DNA of 64,000 nt from Chitinophagaceae bacterium C216 (GCA_028485475.2 CP144143.1:1984001-2048000), one strand, 5' to 3'; positions 42,203 through 53,065 are shown, counted from the stretch's first letter. Numbers and translations: made by a program. Notes: generated by a model from the letters alone, not told the origin.

Positions 42203-42751
42203 ATGAGTAAAACCAATGAACAATATGATGCCGTAGTGGAGTCGTGCAAATCCATCTTTTTTAAAAAGAATAAGGATTATGGTACAGCTTGGCGGGTATT
42301 GCGTACGATTTCCATTGTGGACCAAATTTATATCAAGGCACAGCGTATACGCACCATACAGGATAAAAAGCAGCAAAAAATTGCCGATGATATTCCCGGA
42401 GAATTTAAGGGCATTATCAATTATGCCGTTATCGGCCTGATACAATTAGCGCTTCCTGGAGATGCCCCAGAGGACTTGCCGGAAGCCGAGGTGGCACAGC
42501 TATATGATAAATATATCCATGAAGCCAAAACCCTCATGACTAACAAAAATCATGATTATGGCGAAGCTTGGCGCAACATGAGTCAGGAGGGACTTACCGA
42601 TCTTATTCTGATGAAACTATTGCGCATCCGGCAGATATTGAATAATGACGGTCAGACGCTGATTAGTGAAGGTATCGATGCCAATTATTACGATATCATT
42701 AATTACGCGGTTTTTGCCCTCATATTACATAACGAAGCCCATAAAGCATAA
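42203..42751 (+). CDS. DUF1599 domain protein
   Basis: The 182-residue protein consists of two similar units. Each has KNKDYGTAWR or KNHDYGEAWR, then a helix ending in RIRxI and later IINYAVIGLI or IINYAVFALI. This is the DUF1599 family of Bacteroidota, function unknown; the KDYG-type motif and all-helical fold suggest relation to MazG-like nucleotide hydrolases, which is an inference. It lies four bases before the DoxX gene. Confidence 0.9.
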   Translation: MSKTNEQYDAVVESCKSIFFKKNKDYGTAWRVLRTISIVDQIYIKAQRIRTIQDKKQQKIADDIPGEFKGIINYAVIGLIQLALPGDAPEDLPEAEVAQLYDKYIHEAKTLMTNKNHDYGEAWRNMSQEGLTDLILMKLLRIRQILNNDGQTLISEGIDANYYDIINYAVFALILHNEAHKA

Positions 42752-42754
42752 ATT

Positions 42755-43861
42755 ATGAAAGCTCTTGTAACCTTCTCCCGAATACTGGTAGGCCTGTTGT
42801 TTATTTTTTCAGGACTGGTGAAAGCCAATGATCCTATTGGATTGAGTTATAAGATGCAGGAGTTTTTTCTAGCATGGGGAATGAGCGCATTGGATGGCAT
42901 CGCTTTGCCCTTATCCATATTCATGATCGCTTTTGAAATTATTGCCGGAGCGGCTTTGTTATTGGGTTGGAGAATTAAGACCGTGAGTTGGTTACTGCTG
43001 TTGCTGATTATCTTCTTTACTTTTTTGACAGGATATGCTTATTTATCCGGTAAATTTAAAAGCTGCGGATGTTTTGGCGATTGTCTGCCTATTACTTCTC
43101 AACAATCCTTCTGGAAGGATGTGATATTGCTGCTATTTATTTTGATTATTTTCTTCAATAGAAAATATATCCAGCCTGTCTTCAATAAGTCCACAACTTC
43201 TTTTTTGTTGCTACTGGTGGCATTTTTCAGTTTTGCCGCACAGCGGTATACTTTGAAGCATCTGCCCGTAGTGGATTGTCTACCGTTCAAGAAAGGTAAT
43301 AATATTGCGGAGCAGATGAAAGTGCCGGCCAATGCCATCCCCGATAGTACGGTAATCGTATTTGAGTATGAAAAGGACGGACAGAAGGTTTCCTTCACGG
43401 CTGATGAATTCCCGGATGATTTTGACGACAGTACCTACACTTTTATCGATCGTTACGACAAAGTAATCCGACCGGGTAAAAACAATGAGCCACCGATTAA
43501 GGCTTTTAATTTAAGCAATCAACAGGGTGCAGATCTTACACAGCAAATTCTGGAATTAGATAAGGTGGTATTGTTGTTTGTTGAAAATGCAAAAACACCA
43601 GTACATAAGTGGTCCAAGGGTTTTGCAGACTTGTATAAAAAGGCTAGGGAGAAAAATATTCCTGTATACATTGTTAGCAGTGACGCCAATGCCGTAAAAA
43701 AACATATTGCAGGTACATCATTTGCCGGTGTTGACGTATTGAGTGGCGATAATACTTCCATTAGGATTGCCGCTCGCACCAATCCTACTGTGCTTGTATT
43801 GCAGAAAGGTACAATTGTAGACAAGGAAAGCTATAAACGTTTTAACCGTATTACCTTATAA
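42755..43861 (+). CDS. DoxX family membrane protein with thioredoxin-like C-terminal part (BT_3928 type)
   Basis: The 368-residue protein has an N-terminal DoxX/MauE-like four-helix part (RILVGLLFIFSGLVKANDPI, SIFMIAFEIIAGAALLLGW) with a CGCFGDC cysteine motif after helix 3. A further helix and a C-terminal region with a thioredoxin-like order (VVLLFVENAKTPVHKW, IPVYIVSSD, NPTVLVLQKGTIVD) but no CxxC follow. The BT_3928-type family is found beside folP/DUF1599 in Bacteroidota. A role in periplasmic redox chemistry is likely but unproven. Confidence 0.88.
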   Translation: MKALVTFSRILVGLLFIFSGLVKANDPIGLSYKMQEFFLAWGMSALDGIALPLSIFMIAFEIIAGAALLLGWRIKTVSWLLLLLIIFFTFLTGYAYLSGKFKSCGCFGDCLPITSQQSFWKDVILLLFILIIFFNRKYIQPVFNKSTTSFLLLLVAFFSFAAQRYTLKHLPVVDCLPFKKGNNIAEQMKVPANAIPDSTVIVFEYEKDGQKVSFTADEFPDDFDDSTYTFIDRYDKVIRPGKNNEPPIKAFNLSNQQGADLTQQILELDKVVLLFVENAKTPVHKWSKGFADLYKKAREKNIPVYIVSSDANAVKKHIAGTSFAGVDVLSGDNTSIRIAARTNPTVLVLQKGTIVDKESYKRFNRITL

Positions 43862-43875
43862 AGCTTTTAAGCACG

Positions 43876-44925
43876 ATGGCACAATATATCGTCCGAAAAC
43901 TTGTTTACAGCATACTGGTACTGATCGGTGTGGTAATACTGGTATTCTTTCTGTTTCAGGGTTTTGGTGATCCTGCACGGTTGGTAATGGGACAAACAGG
44001 CGACCTTAAAACACAGGAAAATATACGTCGCGAGTTGTATCTCGATCAGCCTAAGTGGAAGCAGTTTGTCCTCTATCTAAACGATGTGTCGCCTATTGCT
44101 ATTCATTCTAAAGAAGAAATTACCAATAAACAACTGAAAGGTATTTTTATAGGAGGAGAAAAGAAACTGGCCTTTAAAATTCCTTATCTGCGCAGATCTT
44201 ATCAAAGCAAGCGCGAAGTAGGTAGTATTCTTATGCAGGCCTTACCGGGAACCATTATGCTTACCGTTGCAGCTATGGCACTGGCGGTTGTAATCGGTAT
44301 CCCGCTAGGTGTGCTCGCTGCTGTGAGGCAGAACACTTGGATGGATACCACGGCTATTTTCTCCAGCATTATCGGTATTTCCGCGCCCTCATTTTTCATG
44401 GGAATTATCATTGCCTATATTTTCGGATTTGTGCTCACACACTATACCGGTTTGCAGATTAGTGGCAACTGGTTCGATATTGATGCAGAAACGGGGAAAA
44501 AAGTATTAAGCTTTAAAAACATCATATTGCCGGCCGTAACGCTGGGTATTAGACCTCTAGCTATTATTACGCAGCTCACCCGAAGCGCTATGCTCGATGT
44601 ATTGGATCAAGACTATATCCGTACAGCTTATGCTAAGGGTTTGTCGAAGAAAGTAGTGGTATGGCGGCACGCTTTGAAAAACGCGCTCAACCCTGTCATT
44701 ACTGCGATTACTGGATGGTTTGCTGAGCTCTTGGCGGGTGCTTTTTTTGTAGAGTATATATTTGGGTGGCAGGGGATCGGAAAAGTAACGGTGGATGCAC
44801 TTGAAAAACTGGATTATCCGGTAGTGATGGGTTCTGTTCTGATATCGGCAGCTTTCTTTGTGATCATGAATATTATGGCCGATGTATTGTACGGTCTTTT
44901 CGATCCGCGCGTAAAGAATCAGTAA
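43876..44925 (+). CDS. ABC transporter permease (OppB/DppB family)
   Basis: The 349-residue inner membrane protein starts with YIVRKLVYSILVLIGVVILVFFLF and has the family's IRRELYLDQPKWKQF loop, several helices and the EAA-type loop LSKKVVVWRHALKNALNPVI that contacts the ATPase. OppB-type permeases import peptides or related solutes. The partner permease, ATPases and binding protein are not in the window. It lies 14 bases after the DoxX gene. The stop codon directly abuts the stop of convergent dciA. Confidence 0.9.
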   Translation: MAQYIVRKLVYSILVLIGVVILVFFLFQGFGDPARLVMGQTGDLKTQENIRRELYLDQPKWKQFVLYLNDVSPIAIHSKEEITNKQLKGIFIGGEKKLAFKIPYLRRSYQSKREVGSILMQALPGTIMLTVAAMALAVVIGIPLGVLAAVRQNTWMDTTAIFSSIIGISAPSFFMGIIIAYIFGFVLTHYTGLQISGNWFDIDAETGKKVLSFKNIILPAVTLGIRPLAIITQLTRSAMLDVLDQDYIRTAYAKGLSKKVVVWRHALKNALNPVITAITGWFAELLAGAFFVEYIFGWQGIGKVTVDALEKLDYPVVMGSVLISAAFFVIMNIMADVLYGLFDPRVKNQ

Positions 44926-45207
44926 TTATTTTACAATAACTTCTTTTATCACATTTCCCTTAAGCGCTTCATTGATCCGCTCGATGATTTTTTCTTTCTG
45001 ATAAATCAGTTCGTTTTTTAATGGCGCCACACTGGTGTGGATGAAAAGTTTATCGCCCACAATCTGTATTTTTTCAGTATATCGGGCGATGGTTTTACCC
45101 ATGATTTTTTCCCATAGGGCTTCTACCTCTAGTGTCTGTATATCGCTGCGAAAACGGCTTTTGTTTAGAAATTCCTTCAGGGCTTCTCCGATAGAATATT
45201 CGGCCAT
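44926..45207 (-). CDS. DUF721 (DciA-like) protein
   Basis: The 93-residue protein fits the short DciA/DUF721 family: SIGEALKEFLNKSRF, EALWEKIMGKTIARYTEKIQ, LFIHTSVAPLKNELIYQKEK and IIERINEAL. DciA loads the replicative helicase DnaB in many bacteria that lack DnaC. Its position 35 bases downstream of recF on the same strand fits a replication role. The gene symbol is a family-level inference. Confidence 0.88.
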   Translation of the reverse strand: MAEYSIGEALKEFLNKSRFRSDIQTLEVEALWEKIMGKTIARYTEKIQIVGDKLFIHTSVAPLKNELIYQKEKIIERINEALKGNVIKEVIVK

Positions 45208-45242
45208 ATGCGAAATTTTACTCGTGTTGGGAAAGGGGCAAG

Positions 45243-46325
45243 TTACAAAGTTATTATTTCATATTCCGCTTTTATTTTTTCCAAATGGGAGCGGAGTCGT
45301 TCTTCATTGGTATCGGTGATAAATACTTGTCCTTGATTCATTATGCATACTTTTTCCAGTAGGCTGGTAATTCGGGATTCATCCAGTTTTTCAAAAACAT
45401 CATCCAGCAAGAGTATGGGCGATAATTTTTTTTCTTCGGTGATAACATCCAGCTCTGTGATTTTGAGTGCAAACAAAAGGCTTTTGCGTTGCCCCTGCGA
45501 AGCGATGTTCTTAAAAGGCTGATTGCTGAGTTGAAACAAAATATCATCGCGATGAATACCTGCTGTAGTGCGTTGTAATTGAAGGTCCTTATCGCGTGTA
45601 CTTTCTAGCAATGCTTCGAACGAAATGTCGAAGAGTTTACTGTCGTAAAGAATAGATAGGTCTTCTTCCTTTTGTGCAATATCAGAATAGAGTCTTTTCA
45701 CTCGTGGCAGAAAAGACACCAGAAAATGACTTCTTTTTTCAAAGATATAATTGCCGGGCGTGGTAAGTTGTTCGTTGAATATCTTCAGCAGGTCTTCGTT
45801 CAGACGTCCACTTTCTGCAGCGGCTTTTAAAAAAGAATTGCGCTGCTGCAATATTTTATTATAGGTGATGAGTTGCTGCAGATATTCAGCATCGAGTTGG
45901 GAGAGGAGTGCGTCAAGAAAGCTTCTTCTTTCTTCACTTCCTCCGGTAATCAGTATAGCATCGTCGGGCGCGATGACTACACAAGGGTAGCGGCCAATAT
46001 GCCGTGAAAATTTATCATAGGGTTCTTTGTCCAATAAAAACTCTTTTTTATTATTCTCGCGTAATATGCAGGTTGCAGTTTCTTCTTTGCCGTTCAGGTT
46101 GAAGTGCCCTTCAATTCTAAATCCCTTAAAGCCGTGCTGCACGTTCACCACATCCGAATTGCTGAAATAGCTTTTAGTAAAGCATAGATAATGGATGGCG
46201 TCGAGAATATTGGTTTTGCCTACACCGTTTTGTCCGCAGATCCCGATTACCTTTTTGTTAAAAGTGAAGGTTCGGTTGGTGTAGTTTTTAAACTGTAAAA
46301 GCGATATGGAATGTAGCGCTAGCAT
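45243..46325 (-). CDS. recF: DNA replication and repair protein RecF
   Basis: RecF is an ABC-type ATPase that helps RecA load at gaps. The 360-residue protein has FKNYTNRTFTF, Walker A GICGQNGVGKTNILDAI, the family segment VVIAPDDAILITGGSEERR, the signature IASQGQRKSLLFALK and Walker B LSPILLLDDVFEKLD. The start is ATG 46325; a TTG nine bases upstream is less likely. dciA follows. Confidence 0.95.
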   Translation of the reverse strand: MLALHSISLLQFKNYTNRTFTFNKKVIGICGQNGVGKTNILDAIHYLCFTKSYFSNSDVVNVQHGFKGFRIEGHFNLNGKEETATCILRENNKKEFLLDKEPYDKFSRHIGRYPCVVIAPDDAILITGGSEERRSFLDALLSQLDAEYLQQLITYNKILQQRNSFLKAAAESGRLNEDLLKIFNEQLTTPGNYIFEKRSHFLVSFLPRVKRLYSDIAQKEEDLSILYDSKLFDISFEALLESTRDKDLQLQRTTAGIHRDDILFQLSNQPFKNIASQGQRKSLLFALKITELDVITEEKKLSPILLLDDVFEKLDESRITSLLEKVCIMNQGQVFITDTNEERLRSHLEKIKAEYEIITL

Positions 46326-46442
46326 GGAGCACAAAAATAATTCTTAGTCATCTATATAGTTGTTTCCAAGCGGTAGATTATATGGCCGAATGATGATGTA
46401 TAAGAGCCAAGGGGAAAATGTTGGGAGAAAAAAGATAGCGTA

Positions 46443-47033
46443 TTATTTCTCTGCTAGCTGTAGCAATTTTTCATGTAGGGCTATCACTTGTGGAATAACG
46501 GGGGTGGTGCCGCCGTTGTCGATGATGAAGTGAGAGCGCTTCATTTTTGCTTCTTCGTTCATCTGGCGGGCCATGCGGCTTTTAATTTGTGCTTCGGTCA
46601 AACCGCCGCGGGCAAGCACCCGTTGTATGCGTACTTGTTCAGGAGCCCACACACCAATAACATAGTCCAGAAACTGTTCGCTGCCGCTTTCAAAAATCAG
46701 TGCGGCTTCCTTGATAGCATAAGGAGCCTGTTGCCGCTGAAACCAGTTTTCGGCATCCTGAATAGTGGCAGGGTGGGTGATATCATTGAGGTCTTTCAGT
46801 GCGGCCTCGTCGTTAAACACAATAGCGGCAAGATAGGCCCGATTGAGCGCTCCCTGTTGATACACTTCCTCGCCGAAGCGGGCAATAAGCTGTGCGCGGA
46901 TTTGCGGATCTGAGCGCATCAGTTCTTTAGCTGCGATATCGGCATCATAGACAGGGATACCCAGCGTAGAAAAAATTTTGGCAATGGTTGATTTACCACT
47001 GCCAATTCCTCCTGTGAGGCCTATCTTTAACAT
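46443..47033 (-). CDS. coaE: Dephospho-CoA kinase
   Basis: This enzyme does the last step of coenzyme A synthesis. The 196-residue protein starts with LKIGLTGGIGSGKSTIAKIF (P-loop), followed by VYDADIAAKELM, ITHPATIQDAENW, EAALIFESG and the lid RVLARGGLTEAQIKSRMARQ. It is followed by no gene of the same operon within 100 bases; yajC lies upstream on the same strand. Confidence 0.96.
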   Translation of the reverse strand: MLKIGLTGGIGSGKSTIAKIFSTLGIPVYDADIAAKELMRSDPQIRAQLIARFGEEVYQQGALNRAYLAAIVFNDEAALKDLNDITHPATIQDAENWFQRQQAPYAIKEAALIFESGSEQFLDYVIGVWAPEQVRIQRVLARGGLTEAQIKSRMARQMNEEAKMKRSHFIIDNGGTTPVIPQVIALHEKLLQLAEK

Positions 47034-47092
47034 GTCGTAAATATTGTGTGTTCAAAATTGATGCATCCTGAACGCAAACAGTATTACTGCAC

Positions 47093-47425
47093 TTATTTAG
47101 CGGCAGTAGCTGCTTTATTCACCTGGTTGCTCCATTCCATGCTAATCGCTGATTTTTCCACTTTGATATAGTTGCCAGGGCTTACTTCGAGGCTAATAGT
47201 ACCGTCTTCATTCAGTTGTTGAATTTTTCCGTGAATACCGGCAATGGTAACAACTCTATCACCTTTTTGCAGGTTTTCAATGAACTTCTTTTGTTCTTTA
47301 GCTTTTTTCGCCTGAGGGCGGATAAAAAACAGCCAGAACACTAAGATCATACCTAATAAGAAAATCAACTGAAAAGAACCGGCACCTGAAGCACCTTGAG
47401 CTTGTAAAATGTAATTAGTCATCAT
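47093..47425 (-). CDS. yajC: Preprotein translocase subunit YajC
   Basis: The 110-residue protein has one membrane helix (FQLIFLLGMILVFWLFFIRP) followed by the conserved QAKKAKEQKKFIENLQKGDR, VVTIAGIHGKI and the C-terminal beta part. YajC works with SecDF at the Sec translocon. It lies 17 bases after the DUF1573 lipoprotein gene and before coaE. ATG 47422 is an alternative start. Confidence 0.95.
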   Translation of the reverse strand: MMTNYILQAQGASGAGSFQLIFLLGMILVFWLFFIRPQAKKAKEQKKFIENLQKGDRVVTIAGIHGKIQQLNEDGTISLEVSPGNYIKVEKSAISMEWSNQVNKAATAAK

Positions 47426-47442
47426 TTATAGTCTTTAAAATA

Positions 47443-47898
47443 TTAATCTGTTACGGTCACTTTAAAAAGCAATAAGTGGTCGGTAGTAGGTTTTGTATTG
47501 GCTCTTACCTTTACGTTTTTGGTATGGGTGCCGGTGGGTTGCCCTGTACTGTTATAACGGGCTACAATTTTATCTTCCTGGCCCGGCATGATGGGTTTTT
47601 CGGGTTTGTCGGCTACAGTACAGCCACAACCCGGGTTTACCGAAGAAATAATTAAAGGTTTATCACCGGTATTTTTTACAACAAATGGTATTTCAACTGT
47701 TTGTCCCTTTTTGATACTGCCGATATCCTGAAAAGTAGAATCTACCCATTCCACTGTAGTGTAGTTGGAGGAGTCTCTTAATGCTGCTTGTTTTAGCGAG
47801 TCGTTTAAGGGAGCTTCATCGGTATTAGCCGATTGATTCCCGCTGTTGCAGGCTGCCATACCGGCTGCAAGTGTAAGAACAACTAATATGCGTTTCAT
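47443..47898 (-). CDS. DUF1573 lipoprotein
   Basis: From ATG 47898 the product has 151 residues. It has a lipoprotein signal (ILVVLTLAAGMAAC) with the lipid Cys at residue 17, a Ser/Asn-rich spacer and a DUF1573 domain: SIKKGQTVEIPFVVKNTGDK, VNPGCGCTVADKP and NVKVRANTKP. This Ig-like domain with a CGC-type motif is abundant in Bacteroidota and its function is unknown. An upstream in-frame TTG would add 12 residues before the signal and is unlikely. It precedes yajC. Confidence 0.9.
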   Translation of the reverse strand: MKRILVVLTLAAGMAACNSGNQSANTDEAPLNDSLKQAALRDSSNYTTVEWVDSTFQDIGSIKKGQTVEIPFVVKNTGDKPLIISSVNPGCGCTVADKPEKPIMPGQEDKIVARYNSTGQPTGTHTKNVKVRANTKPTTDHLLLFKVTVTD

Positions 47899-47991
47899 TG
47901 CAATCAAATTTTTGCAGAGATTGTTCAATTTCAATTTCTATTGCGAATGTATAGGAATATTCAGTATTCTGCTACAATTATCGCAATAAAA

Positions 47992-48918
47992 TTATGCTTT
48001 TCTGAAATCCGTCTTTTTGAGTTTTCCCTGCTGTGCCAACTCTTTATGAATATTATCTAGAATACCGTTGACGAAAAATCCGCTTTGTGCGGTACTGTAT
48101 TCTTTTGCTAGGTCAATGTATTCGTTAATGGTGACTTTGGGTGGAATGGTATCGAAATACAAAAACTCTGCTACCCCCATTTTCATAATAATCATGTCCA
48201 GCAAAGCAATGCGTTCCGGATCCCAGTTTTTCAACTTGGGGGTGATGAGTGACAGTAGGTATTCTTCTTTTTCAATAACGGTTCTCAGCAGATCTCTAGC
48301 AAATTGTTCCTTATCGGGAGTAATAATTTGCCTGAAAGCGGCTGATTGTGGCTTGCGGATAATAGCTGCTATTGTTTGCGCCAGCATATCTCCGTCGTCG
48401 TTCCAATTACTGAACGACTCTTCCATATGGTTGATGAAAATTTCATTACCCAGCATCAGGTCGTTGAAGATGAATTCAAATATCTTCCGGTCTTCCTGAA
48501 TTTTATTTTCTTGAATACTGATATACTGTTGGTATTGAGGAGTAGCGGTAAGCTGTGTATAGATTTTCTTTATCAACGTTTCATCTCCAAACTGTTCGGG
48601 CTTTTCGTTTTTAAGGGCCGCTTTATACTCTTCCAACTCCAAAATTTCCCACAAAAGCGGACAGCCGGCGAGCTTGGTGTTGACGTTGAGGTCTTTTTCG
48701 GTAGGAATATATTTGTGCGATTTTCTATAAGCGTCTTTTTCTGCGTATCTGGCTATTTCGGTAAGAAAATATACCAAGCTGGTCAGAAGTGTTCGGGTTT
48801 GATTAAAGTATTGTGTTAGTGTTTTTTGCGGATCAATGGGTCTGTCGGTCTCTACGCTGGTCGTAAATGCATAAAGGGTTTGCATCACCTTTACCCTTAT
48901 GTTTCTTCTATTAATCAT
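47992..48918 (-). CDS. nusB: Transcription antitermination factor NusB, long form
   Basis: NusB binds the boxA RNA of rRNA operons together with NusE. The 308-residue protein starts with RRNIRVKVMQTLYAF and ends with the typical NusB core: WDPERIALLDMIIMKMGVAE, ITINEYIDLAKEYSTAQSG-like segment and FVNGILDNI. The E. coli protein has about 140 residues; the extra central helical region is usual in Bacteroidota. It is probably the first gene of the nusB-DUF1573-yajC cluster. Confidence 0.93.
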   Translation of the reverse strand: MINRRNIRVKVMQTLYAFTTSVETDRPIDPQKTLTQYFNQTRTLLTSLVYFLTEIARYAEKDAYRKSHKYIPTEKDLNVNTKLAGCPLLWEILELEEYKAALKNEKPEQFGDETLIKKIYTQLTATPQYQQYISIQENKIQEDRKIFEFIFNDLMLGNEIFINHMEESFSNWNDDGDMLAQTIAAIIRKPQSAAFRQIITPDKEQFARDLLRTVIEKEEYLLSLITPKLKNWDPERIALLDMIIMKMGVAEFLYFDTIPPKVTINEYIDLAKEYSTAQSGFFVNGILDNIHKELAQQGKLKKTDFRKA

Positions 48919-49036
48919 TGAATCAAGAACTGTTTTTTCAGGCGGCGAAGATAGGGTTTAATTATTAAAATGTTTCAATCTTGTGTGGTAAAACCTAGAA
49001 AGGACTAGGATTAATGACATGATGATGCGTAGGACA

Positions 49037-49064
49037 GACAGCCTGTCAGTCACCAGGGTGACAG
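49037..49064. promoter_or_regulatory. Tandem palindromes upstream of groESL
   Basis: GACAG-C-CTGTC (49037-49047) is followed at once by GTCACC-AG-GGTGAC (49049-49062). Both are perfect, and the half sites CTGTCA and TGACAG recur. They lie about 110 bases before the putative -7 box of groES in the 330-base gap after nusB. No CIRCE element is seen. They are candidate sites for a heat-shock regulator or an activator; the distance is large for a simple repressor. Confidence 0.5.
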
Positions 49065-49173
49065 AAGGCTTTGCATAGTTTGCAACCTGTCAACTTATCC
49101 CTTGTCTTGCAACTGAAAATTGGTTTGGACTGAAAAAATTGCATATTCTTATACTATGGCATATAATTTACGG

Positions 49174-49181
49174 TACATTTG
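49174..49181 (+). promoter_or_regulatory. -7 box of groES-groEL
   Basis: TACATTTG fits TAnnTTTG and lies 67 bases before the groES ATG. A -33 TTTG at 19-20 bases is not evident, which could mean a need for an activator or another sigma factor. Confidence 0.5.
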
Positions 49182-49248
49182 CCGACCATAGAAAATCCTA
49201 GTAATCATTTTTTCTAACGTAAATAAACAATTTTTAAACAGATAAAAC

Positions 49249-49542
49249 ATGGCTAAAAAAGTATCACTTACCCCTTTACATGACAGGGTGATTGTAAAAC
49301 CTGCAGCCGCCGAGGAGAAAACAGCGGGCGGTATCATTATTCCTGACACTGCTAAAGAAAAACCTCAACGCGGTACAGTAGTTGCTGCCGGACCGGGTAA
49401 AAAGGATGAGCCCATTACAGTAAAAGCTGGCGATGTTGTATTGTACGGAAAATACGCCGGTACAGAAATCCAAATCGACGGACAAGATTATCTAATCATG
49501 CGTGAAAGCGATATCCTCGCTATTGATAATGCTAATTCCTAA
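49249..49542 (+). CDS. groES: Co-chaperonin GroES
   Basis: The 97-residue protein shows the GroES pattern: [20 protein letters not shown], the mobile loop [16 protein letters not shown] that docks to GroEL, and [11 protein letters not shown]. It caps the GroEL barrel. It is followed by groEL after 112 bases, in one operon. Confidence 0.97.
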   Translation: MAKKVSLTPLHDRVIVKPAAAEEKTAGGIIIPDTAKEKPQRGTVVAAGPGKKDEPITVKAGDVVLYGKYAGTEIQIDGQDYLIMRESDILAIDNANS

Positions 49543-49651
49543 TTAAGTACTTATTTTCTTAGTTGGGAATTGTTTTTATAAGTAGCTATTCTAAAAAAGT
49601 AAAACTGTGACCTCGCAGTATAAATAATCCCTTCAGGGGTGGAGGTAATAA

Positions 49652-51289
<1,638 letters not shown>

Positions 51290-51317
51290 TAAAAGCATAG
51301 TATACCATTGTGAAGAA

Positions 51318-51350
51318 AGAGCATGTGTTTTATACACGTGCTCTTTTTTT
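51318..51350 (+). terminator. Intrinsic terminator after groEL
   Basis: AGAGCATGTGT and ACACGTGCTCT form an 11-base-pair stem (one G-T pair) with a five-base loop, followed by TTTTTTT. Confidence 0.93.
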
Positions 51351-51370
51351 GTGCTGTTTTGTCTAATAAA

Positions 51371-51396
51371 AAATCCCGTAAAGAATTACGGGATTT
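51371..51396 (-). terminator. Intrinsic terminator after the secreted oxidoreductase gene
   Basis: AAATCCCGTA and TACGGGATTT form a perfect ten-base-pair stem with a six-base loop; on the minus strand it is followed by a T-rich stretch. It lies between the convergent groEL and oxidoreductase genes. Confidence 0.82.
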
Positions 51397-51426
51397 AAAA
51401 AATTATATTTATCAGAAGTGATCAAA

Positions 51427-52860
51427 CTATACCTTATAGTACTCTTCCCAGCCTTTGCGTGGGGGAGGTCCTACCAGTAATGCATTGGCTCTTTTACTAT
51501 TGGTAATGATCTTTTTCTTGGGATCGAACTGTATTTTTTCGCCCGTCCATTGAGCAATCACTCCCAGACAGAAAAGTTGACTCAGAGGACCAGCCACTGA
51601 GAATGGTGATCTGGTTTTTTCCAATCCCTTACATGCTAGTAGGAAGTTTTTGAAATGGTTGGAAGGTGATGGCGGTACTTCGGGAAGCTTGGATGCCATT
51701 TCCTTTGCCTTTGCTTCGGGAATGATAGACAAGGTACTACCATGTGAGCCTCCCTTAAAGATAAGATCTTTAGAGTAAATGATTTTGCCGGGGTTCAGTT
51801 TGGCCTGAATGGTTCCGGTGCTGGGTGGTGGAATATTCGGATCTAACCCTTGTACACCATAACCTTCGGGAATAGGAGGTAGGTTGTCCACCCCATCGTA
51901 CCAAAGTACTTCTACCGGCGGCATTTTATCTCTCTTGGGGAATTTGAAAGACAGCGTGGTAGACATCGGGAAGAAAAACTGATTATGTCCTGTGAGTTTT
52001 AAAGGCTCTACTGTGGTAGGGAGGCCTAGTTTCAGGAATTCGTGGGCGGTGTCGAGCAAGTGTGCTCCCCAGTCGCCAAGTGCTCCCATACCGAAGTCGT
52101 ACCAGCAGCGCCATTGACCGTTTACGAAATCATGGTGATAATCGTGCCCGAATGTCTGCATCTGCCATAAATCCCAGTCGAGGGTCGATGGTACCGGCTC
52201 CGCAGGCGGGAACGATTTGATATTAGGATCCCATCCGTGCCAGCGCCGGCTGGAGTTCATATGTGCGACGATTTTTGTAACATCTTTGATAATACCGGCT
52301 TCTACCCAGGTTTTAAACTGGAAATAGTTGGCTTCTGAATGGCCTTGGTTACCCATTTGGGTTACTACATTGCTGTACTTGGCAGCCGCTTTCATCATTA
52401 GCTCCACTTCATTGAAAGTACGAGCCATGGGCTTTTCCACGTATACGTGTTTTCCCAGCTTAATGGCCATCATAGTAATGGGGAAATGCGAAAAATCGGG
52501 GGTGCCGATGCTTACGGCATCAATTTCATTTCCCATTTTATCAAACATCACTCTGAAGTCTTGGAAACGTTTGGCATTGGGGAATTTTGCCATAATTTCC
52601 TGAGTGTGTGGCGCACCCATGTCTACATCGCACAGTGCCACTATATTGGCAAGTCCCGTTTTGTGAAGCTCTAGAATAATTTCTTTACCTCTGTTACCAA
52701 TGCCCACACAGGCCAGGTTTACCTTTTCGGATGGCGCAATCGTAGATTTCTTCAAAAGTCCTTTCTGCGCAAATAAAGCATCCGGAAGGATAAGGGCTGA
52801 GGCGCCAAGCAATGAAGCGTTCTTGATAAATTTCCTTCTGGAATTCTGTTTTTTGTTCAT
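51427..52860 (-). CDS. Gfo/Idh/MocA-family oxidoreductase with Tat-type signal
   Basis: The 477-residue protein has a twin-arginine signal (NSRRKFIKNASLLGASALIL), so it is probably exported folded with its NAD(P) cofactor. The Rossmann motif LACVGIGNRGKEIILEL and the catalytic EKP region GKHVYVEKPMARTF follow, then a long C-terminal domain with GALGDWGAHLLDTAHEF. This secreted type is abundant in Bacteroidota and Planctomycetes and is thought to act on sugars or glycosides; the substrate is unknown. It has no relation in sequence detail to the cytoplasmic homologue at 9.5-10.6 kb beyond the family fold. Confidence 0.92.
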   Translation of the reverse strand: MNKKQNSRRKFIKNASLLGASALILPDALFAQKGLLKKSTIAPSEKVNLACVGIGNRGKEIILELHKTGLANIVALCDVDMGAPHTQEIMAKFPNAKRFQDFRVMFDKMGNEIDAVSIGTPDFSHFPITMMAIKLGKHVYVEKPMARTFNEVELMMKAAAKYSNVVTQMGNQGHSEANYFQFKTWVEAGIIKDVTKIVAHMNSSRRWHGWDPNIKSFPPAEPVPSTLDWDLWQMQTFGHDYHHDFVNGQWRCWYDFGMGALGDWGAHLLDTAHEFLKLGLPTTVEPLKLTGHNQFFFPMSTTLSFKFPKRDKMPPVEVLWYDGVDNLPPIPEGYGVQGLDPNIPPPSTGTIQAKLNPGKIIYSKDLIFKGGSHGSTLSIIPEAKAKEMASKLPEVPPSPSNHFKNFLLACKGLEKTRSPFSVAGPLSQLFCLGVIAQWTGEKIQFDPKKKIITNSKRANALLVGPPPRKGWEEYYKV

Positions 52861-53048
52861 TATTTACAATTTTTCGTTAGACACGCGATGCAATCGTTGC
52901 TGATCAAGCGGTATAAAAATCCTAGCGAATTTAAATGATACCAGTCAAAAAGCAGCTTCTCAAATGCATTTTTCGAACATATTAGACGTATTTTTTGAGG
53001 ATTTACTGCTTTCTTGGCTTAAAACTTTTATAGCTTGGCAGTTTGGGT

Positions 53049-53056
53049 TACCTTTG
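53049..53056 (+). promoter_or_regulatory. -7 box of the ABC-F gene
   Basis: TACCTTTG fits TAnnTTTG and lies 21 bases before the ATG at 53078. No TTTG at the standard -33 distance is seen. Confidence 0.5.
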
Positions 53057-53065
53057 CACCCTTAA

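Noticed and set aside
46488-46913. 141-codon open frame on the + strand
   Set aside because: It is antisense to coaE, whose motifs are complete; the translation is Cys- and His-rich noise.
48346-48819. 157-codon + strand frame opposite nusB
   Set aside because: Antisense shadow of a real gene; Phe-rich, no domain.
49031-49064. CRISPR-like repeats upstream of groES
   Set aside because: Only two short palindromes side by side; no regular repeat-spacer pattern exists here or anywhere in the window.
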